DNA of 64,000 nucleotides, taken from the NCBI GenBank assembly GCA_009379995.1, contig WHSR01000004.1, positions 64,078 through 128,077 of the forward strand, written 5' to 3'. The translations under genes were made by a program, and so were the position numbers. The stretch is from Streptosporangiales bacterium (GTDB lineage Bacteria > Actinomycetota > Actinomycetes > Streptosporangiales > WHSR01). The notes under the pieces were generated by a model that was not told where the DNA came from, did not search any database, and worked only from the letters and a program-made list of their open reading frames with translations. This document shows positions 61,390 through 64,000 of this stretch, one piece after another (the stretch's first letter is position 1; every line of letters begins with the position of its first letter).

Positions 61390-62145
61390 TCAGTCCTCCT
61401 CCAATTCGACGAAGTCGTACGGCGGGAGCGGGCCGAGCATCCGCAGCCGGATACGGCCGGCCCAGCGAGCGCCCAGGTGCTCGACCGCGCGCTCGAAACC
61501 GTCCCGGTGTTCGTGCCCGACCAGAACGGCCGCGTCGACCGCTCCGTCGTCGCCGGCCGGCTCGCGGAGCCTGATCGAGGCCGCGTACGGGGCGAGCGTG
61601 TCAACAGCCACCTCCCCGTCCGCTTCACGTGTGCGCTGCAGTGCGTGGAAGACAAGTTCCCCGAGGCGGATGCGGTCGTAGTAGCCCGAATCTGGCAGCA
61701 GTTCGCGCACCACTTCCTGCAGCCGCTGCGTCTCGGGGTCCTCGGCGAGCACCTCACGCAGCACCATGTCCTGCTCGTAGCGGCCCCTCACGGTGAACTG
61801 GGTGTAGCCGGAGAACTCCGCCAACGCGTCGACGAAACGGTAGTGGTGCGGCTCGAGGAGGTCGCTGGTAACCGCCTCCGCATCGCCCAGCACGACGCCG
61901 AACCGCATCGGCAGGACGGTGCTAGCTGTCATCAGCGTGTCCAGGACCCGCTGATGCGCGAGCAGGTCGTGGCGGCTGCCCAGCGGCCGATCCTGGGACA
62001 CGTCGCTGACGGCGGCGGCGAGACCGCCATGCCGCACCAGCCGTACGGTGCCTGGCGAGTCACCGACCCCCCGCAGCCCGTCTGGGAGAGCTGCGGTGGA
62101 CGGGACGACGCCATACACGTAACAGCCGCCTTCGAAGGCATCCAT
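61390..62145 (-). CDS. gvpF: gas vesicle protein GvpF
   Basis: A 251-residue GvpF/L protein: CYVYGVVPSTAALPDGLRGV at the start, VLPMRFGVVLGDAEAV, and LRMLGPLPPYDFVELE at the C-terminus, all family landmarks. It follows gvpA, as in other actinomycete clusters, and probably recruits GvpA during assembly. The ATG at 62145 is chosen; the open frame extends into gvpA. Confidence 0.92.
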   Translation of the reverse strand: MDAFEGGCYVYGVVPSTAALPDGLRGVGDSPGTVRLVRHGGLAAAVSDVSQDRPLGSRHDLLAHQRVLDTLMTASTVLPMRFGVVLGDAEAVTSDLLEPHHYRFVDALAEFSGYTQFTVRGRYEQDMVLREVLAEDPETQRLQEVVRELLPDSGYYDRIRLGELVFHALQRTREADGEVAVDTLAPYAASIRLREPAGDDGAVDAAVLVGHEHRDGFERAVEHLGARWAGRIRLRMLGPLPPYDFVELEED

Positions 62146-62167
62146 CAGTACGGATAACGGCAGACCG

Positions 62168-62578
62168 TCAGGACTGCCGCTGCCTGCGGCTGGGTTGACG
62201 CTCGGCTTCCTCGCTCTTGCCCTCACCGCCACCGGGCAGGGCGCCCTCGAGCTTCTCCTTCGCGGTGTCGACGGCGCCTCTCGTCTTGCCCTTGGCGCCG
62301 CCCTCCGCCATGCCTTCCATCAGCTCGGGCAGGTCACGTCCGCCCTGCTGATACAGATCCAGTCGGTTCGTAGCCTCCGCGAACCGTAGGTAAGTGTCGA
62401 CGCTCGCGACAACGATCCGTGCGTCGATGGTGAGCAGCTCGATACCCACCAGCGACACACGTACGTAGGCGTCGATGACCAAACCCTTGTCCAGGATCAG
62501 ATCGATGACGTCAGCCAGGCCACTCGGCGACGGCCGGTCCACATACGTGCCCCGACGCGCCTGGGTCATGGTCGTCAT
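62168..62578 (-). CDS. gvpA: gas vesicle structural protein GvpA
   Basis: The main shell protein. The 136-residue product has the highly conserved core [40 protein letters not shown] and [15 protein letters not shown] long charged C-terminal tail follows ([20 protein letters not shown] then E/R/Q-rich), as in other actinomycete GvpA. The ATG overlaps the stop of the Ppx/GppA gene (ATGA), with AGGAG ten bases upstream. Confidence 0.94.
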   Translation of the reverse strand: MTTMTQARRGTYVDRPSPSGLADVIDLILDKGLVIDAYVRVSLVGIELLTIDARIVVASVDTYLRFAEATNRLDLYQQGGRDLPELMEGMAEGGAKGKTRGAVDTAKEKLEGALPGGGEGKSEEAERQPSRRQRQS

Positions 62579-63699
62579 ACCGGCGAATCTCCTAGTTGAT
62601 CGGTCCCCCCGGTCTCGTTGCTCCTCGGCCTTGGGTACCCGAGACATTTGAGGCAAAACAGCCACAAAGCAATGGCTGATGCCGGAGGCCCAAACCTCAA
62701 CTCTGGCCGCTGGCGCGGGCGGTGTGGCGGCGTCTGGATGAGGCATGCGATGTCACCGGCCACGGCGGCGGATAACGGCAGCGTCTGTAGGCGGCGCTGT
62801 GTGATTCCCTCCCGCAGCGTCCAGGGGCAGATGTGGACGGATTCGAGGTCGAGGCTGGTCATGACCGCCTCGGCGACGACGGCGCCGGCCAGGACCTGGC
62901 GCGCCCGAGACTTGGAGACCCCCCGCAGCTTGGCGCGCTGTTTGTCGGTCATCTTCGCCAGGCGCGGGAGCAGGGCGCGAAGCCGTCCGCGGTCCAGCAC
63001 ACGATGCGCGTACGGGCCGGCTTTGGCCTTGGGTGCGCCGGTGAGCTTGGCGAGCTGGGTGAAGGTCTTGGAGGTGGCCACCGCCTGTACCGGCGGCGGC
63101 TGGTCGGAAAGCGCGCCGAGGGTGGCGGCGAGCTGTTCGTCGACGTGGCGGTGCAGCCGGCGCAGCTGCTTGTGGCGGGGCGGGTCGTCGGGTAGGTGCT
63201 CGCGGGTCAGCCGCCCGGCACCCAGCGGCAGCGACAGGCCCGCCGCGGGCTCGGTGCCGTCGCCAACGGCGATCTCCAGCGAGCCGCCTCCGATGTCCAG
63301 TAGGAGCATCTGGCCCGCCGACCAGCCGTACCAGGCGCGTGCGGCCAGGAAGGTAAGCCGGGCCTCATCCTCGCCCGGCAGGATTCCCAGCGTCACGCCG
63401 GTCGCGGAGGCCACCTGTTCGATGATCTCTTCGCGGTTGGTGGCGTCGCGGACCGCGGAGGTCGCGAAGGCGATCACTTGGTCGGTCCCTTCGGCCTCGG
63501 CGGCGCGCACCGCTTGCTGGACCGCGGATACCAGCCGGCGGGCGGTTGGACCGTTGATGGCGCCGTCGCGGTTGATCGCCTCGGCCAGCCGGGTCGGGTG
63601 CTTGACTCTGGCGACGGGCCGCGGCGGCTCCCCCGCCCTCAGATCTGTGATCGTCAGGTGCGCAGAGTCCGACCCGACATCCAGCACTGCGATTCGCAT
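62575..63699 (-). CDS. Ppx/GppA-family phosphatase
   Basis: A 374-residue ASKHA-fold enzyme acting on polyphosphate or pppGpp. The phosphate loops are [17 protein letters not shown] and [17 protein letters not shown], with [15 protein letters not shown] and [16 protein letters not shown] typical of the family. The ATG at 63699 has GGGGAGCAGG upstream. After [15 protein letters not shown], where the domain usually ends, about 65 diverged residues follow and the stop overlaps gvpA. That tail may be an extension or read-through of the original gvpA leader. Confidence 0.9.
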   Translation of the reverse strand: MRIAVLDVGSDSAHLTITDLRAGEPPRPVARVKHPTRLAEAINRDGAINGPTARRLVSAVQQAVRAAEAEGTDQVIAFATSAVRDATNREEIIEQVASATGVTLGILPGEDEARLTFLAARAWYGWSAGQMLLLDIGGGSLEIAVGDGTEPAAGLSLPLGAGRLTREHLPDDPPRHKQLRRLHRHVDEQLAATLGALSDQPPPVQAVATSKTFTQLAKLTGAPKAKAGPYAHRVLDRGRLRALLPRLAKMTDKQRAKLRGVSKSRARQVLAGAVVAEAVMTSLDLESVHICPWTLREGITQRRLQTLPLSAAVAGDIACLIQTPPHRPRQRPELRFGPPASAIALWLFCLKCLGYPRPRSNETGGTDQLGDSPV

Positions 63700-63786
63700 G
63701 CCTGCTCCCCTACCCGTACAGCCGTGTCCGATACGGCCCGCGCCGCTCGAACAGCACCCACACCGTTCGGCTGGCCAGCCCTTCTT

Positions 63787-63801
63787 GGGTTTCTTAAACC
63801 C
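63787..63801. promoter_or_regulatory. perfect inverted repeat upstream of the Ppx/gvp row
   Basis: GGGTTT-CTT-AAACCC is a perfect 6-base-arm inverted repeat, 88 bases before the Ppx start. It is a candidate operator for the phosphatase and gas-vesicle genes. No known regulator consensus is recognised. Confidence 0.35.
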
Positions 63802-63850
63802 GGCCTGAGCTGCGCTTTTCCCGGGACCGGCGAGGTGGCGGGACATATCC

Positions 63851-63865
63851 CCCGACTACGTCGGG
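63851..63865. promoter_or_regulatory. perfect inverted repeat CCCGAC-TAC-GTCGGG
   Basis: A perfect 6-base-arm palindrome with flanking ATA/TAT, about 152 bases before the Ppx start. It could be an operator, or the stem of a terminator for a gene outside the window. The remaining bases to 64000 show no gene; a T-rich stretch lies at 63960-63988. Confidence 0.3.
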
Positions 63866-64000
63866 TATCAGCGCATTAGCGGCACGCCGTGGCTCCCACA
63901 GGCATGGCGCGCGACCGTGTTCGGCCAAGGAACGCGCGGCGGAACTAGTGTCGTGACGTATGTTTTTCTTTAGTTTTTGTTTCTTGTGCGCGATAATGGT

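Noticed and set aside
61389..61757. N-terminal extension of the gvpG/gvpO frame
   Set aside because: It lies inside gvpF in another frame; GAGGAGG and the conserved MGFLTGLVTLPLAP start fix the gvpG start.
1..64000. CRISPR arrays, tRNA/rRNA genes, complete insertion sequences, phage genes
   Set aside because: None were found on reading both strands; the only repeats are short tandem or inverted ones listed above.

Overview
The window is one stretch of a high-GC actinobacterial chromosome. The evidence is GTG and ATG starts with ATGA/GTGA stop-start overlaps, a division and cell-wall (dcw) cluster with mraZ-rsmH-ftsL-ftsI-murE-murF-mraY-murD, a DUF3040 protein, a MoxR/DUF58/transglutaminase operon, aroCKBQ next to pepQ-efp-nusB, and an actinomycete-type gas-vesicle cluster. 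The genus cannot be fixed from sequence alone. No rRNA, tRNA, CRISPR array or intact insertion sequence was seen.

Layout. 1-9.5 kb (minus): dcw cluster, with tandem GTGGGG repeats inside the mraZ promoter that match the known MraZ operator type. 9.7-12.3 kb (minus): an ECF-type cobalt/nickel importer (CbiMNQO order), preceded by three TTGCAA-like hexamers spaced like a Nur (nickel regulator) box, so nickel is the more likely substrate. 12.5-17.3 kb (plus): MoxR ATPase, DUF58 and transglutaminase-like membrane protein. 17.3-21.9 kb (minus): DUF3040, dinB, methyltransferase, nusB, efp and an Xaa-Pro peptidase. 21.9-25.9 kb is an accessory insert that separates pepQ-efp-nusB from the aro genes; it holds an orphan LexA-like box, a TetR plus CocE/NonD hydrolase pair, and the 3' end of a DUF222/HNH gene. 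25.9-29.8 kb (minus): aroQ, aroB, aroK, aroC and a prepilin peptidase.

From 29.8 to 58.8 kb is a large catabolic region, mostly minus strand. Module A (29.8-38 kb): a likely two-subunit acyl-CoA dehydrogenase, an LLM flavin enzyme, an SDR of the enoyl-CoA reductase type, a PaaK-like CoA ligase, TetR, a cyclase-family hydrolase and another acyl-CoA dehydrogenase. Then come a peptidoglycan amidase, an amidase-signature enzyme, and a divergent pair of FAD monooxygenase and LOG-family protein. Module B (42.2-48.4 kb): a TRAP transporter with a DapA-family lyase, a ThDP enzyme and a GntR regulator; dctM carries a frameshift. Module C (48.5-58.8 kb): ten tightly coupled genes (CoA transferase, crotonase, acyl-CoA dehydrogenases, SDR, two 3-hydroxyacyl-CoA dehydrogenases, a MenB/BadI-like crotonase, an acyl-CoA ligase and a second GntR). 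The gene set resembles the cyclohexanecarboxylate (Ali/Bad) route, in which a ring is activated, oxidised to a 2-ketoacyl-CoA and opened hydrolytically.

58.9-63.7 kb (minus) is a compact gas-vesicle operon, in transcription order gvpA-F-G-O-J-L-S-K, translationally coupled to an upstream Ppx/GppA-family phosphatase. gvpG has a one-base insertion that removes its stop and fuses it in frame to gvpO. Two independent single-base frameshifts (dctM, gvpG) in otherwise intact genes mean sequencing error must be excluded before any biological reading.
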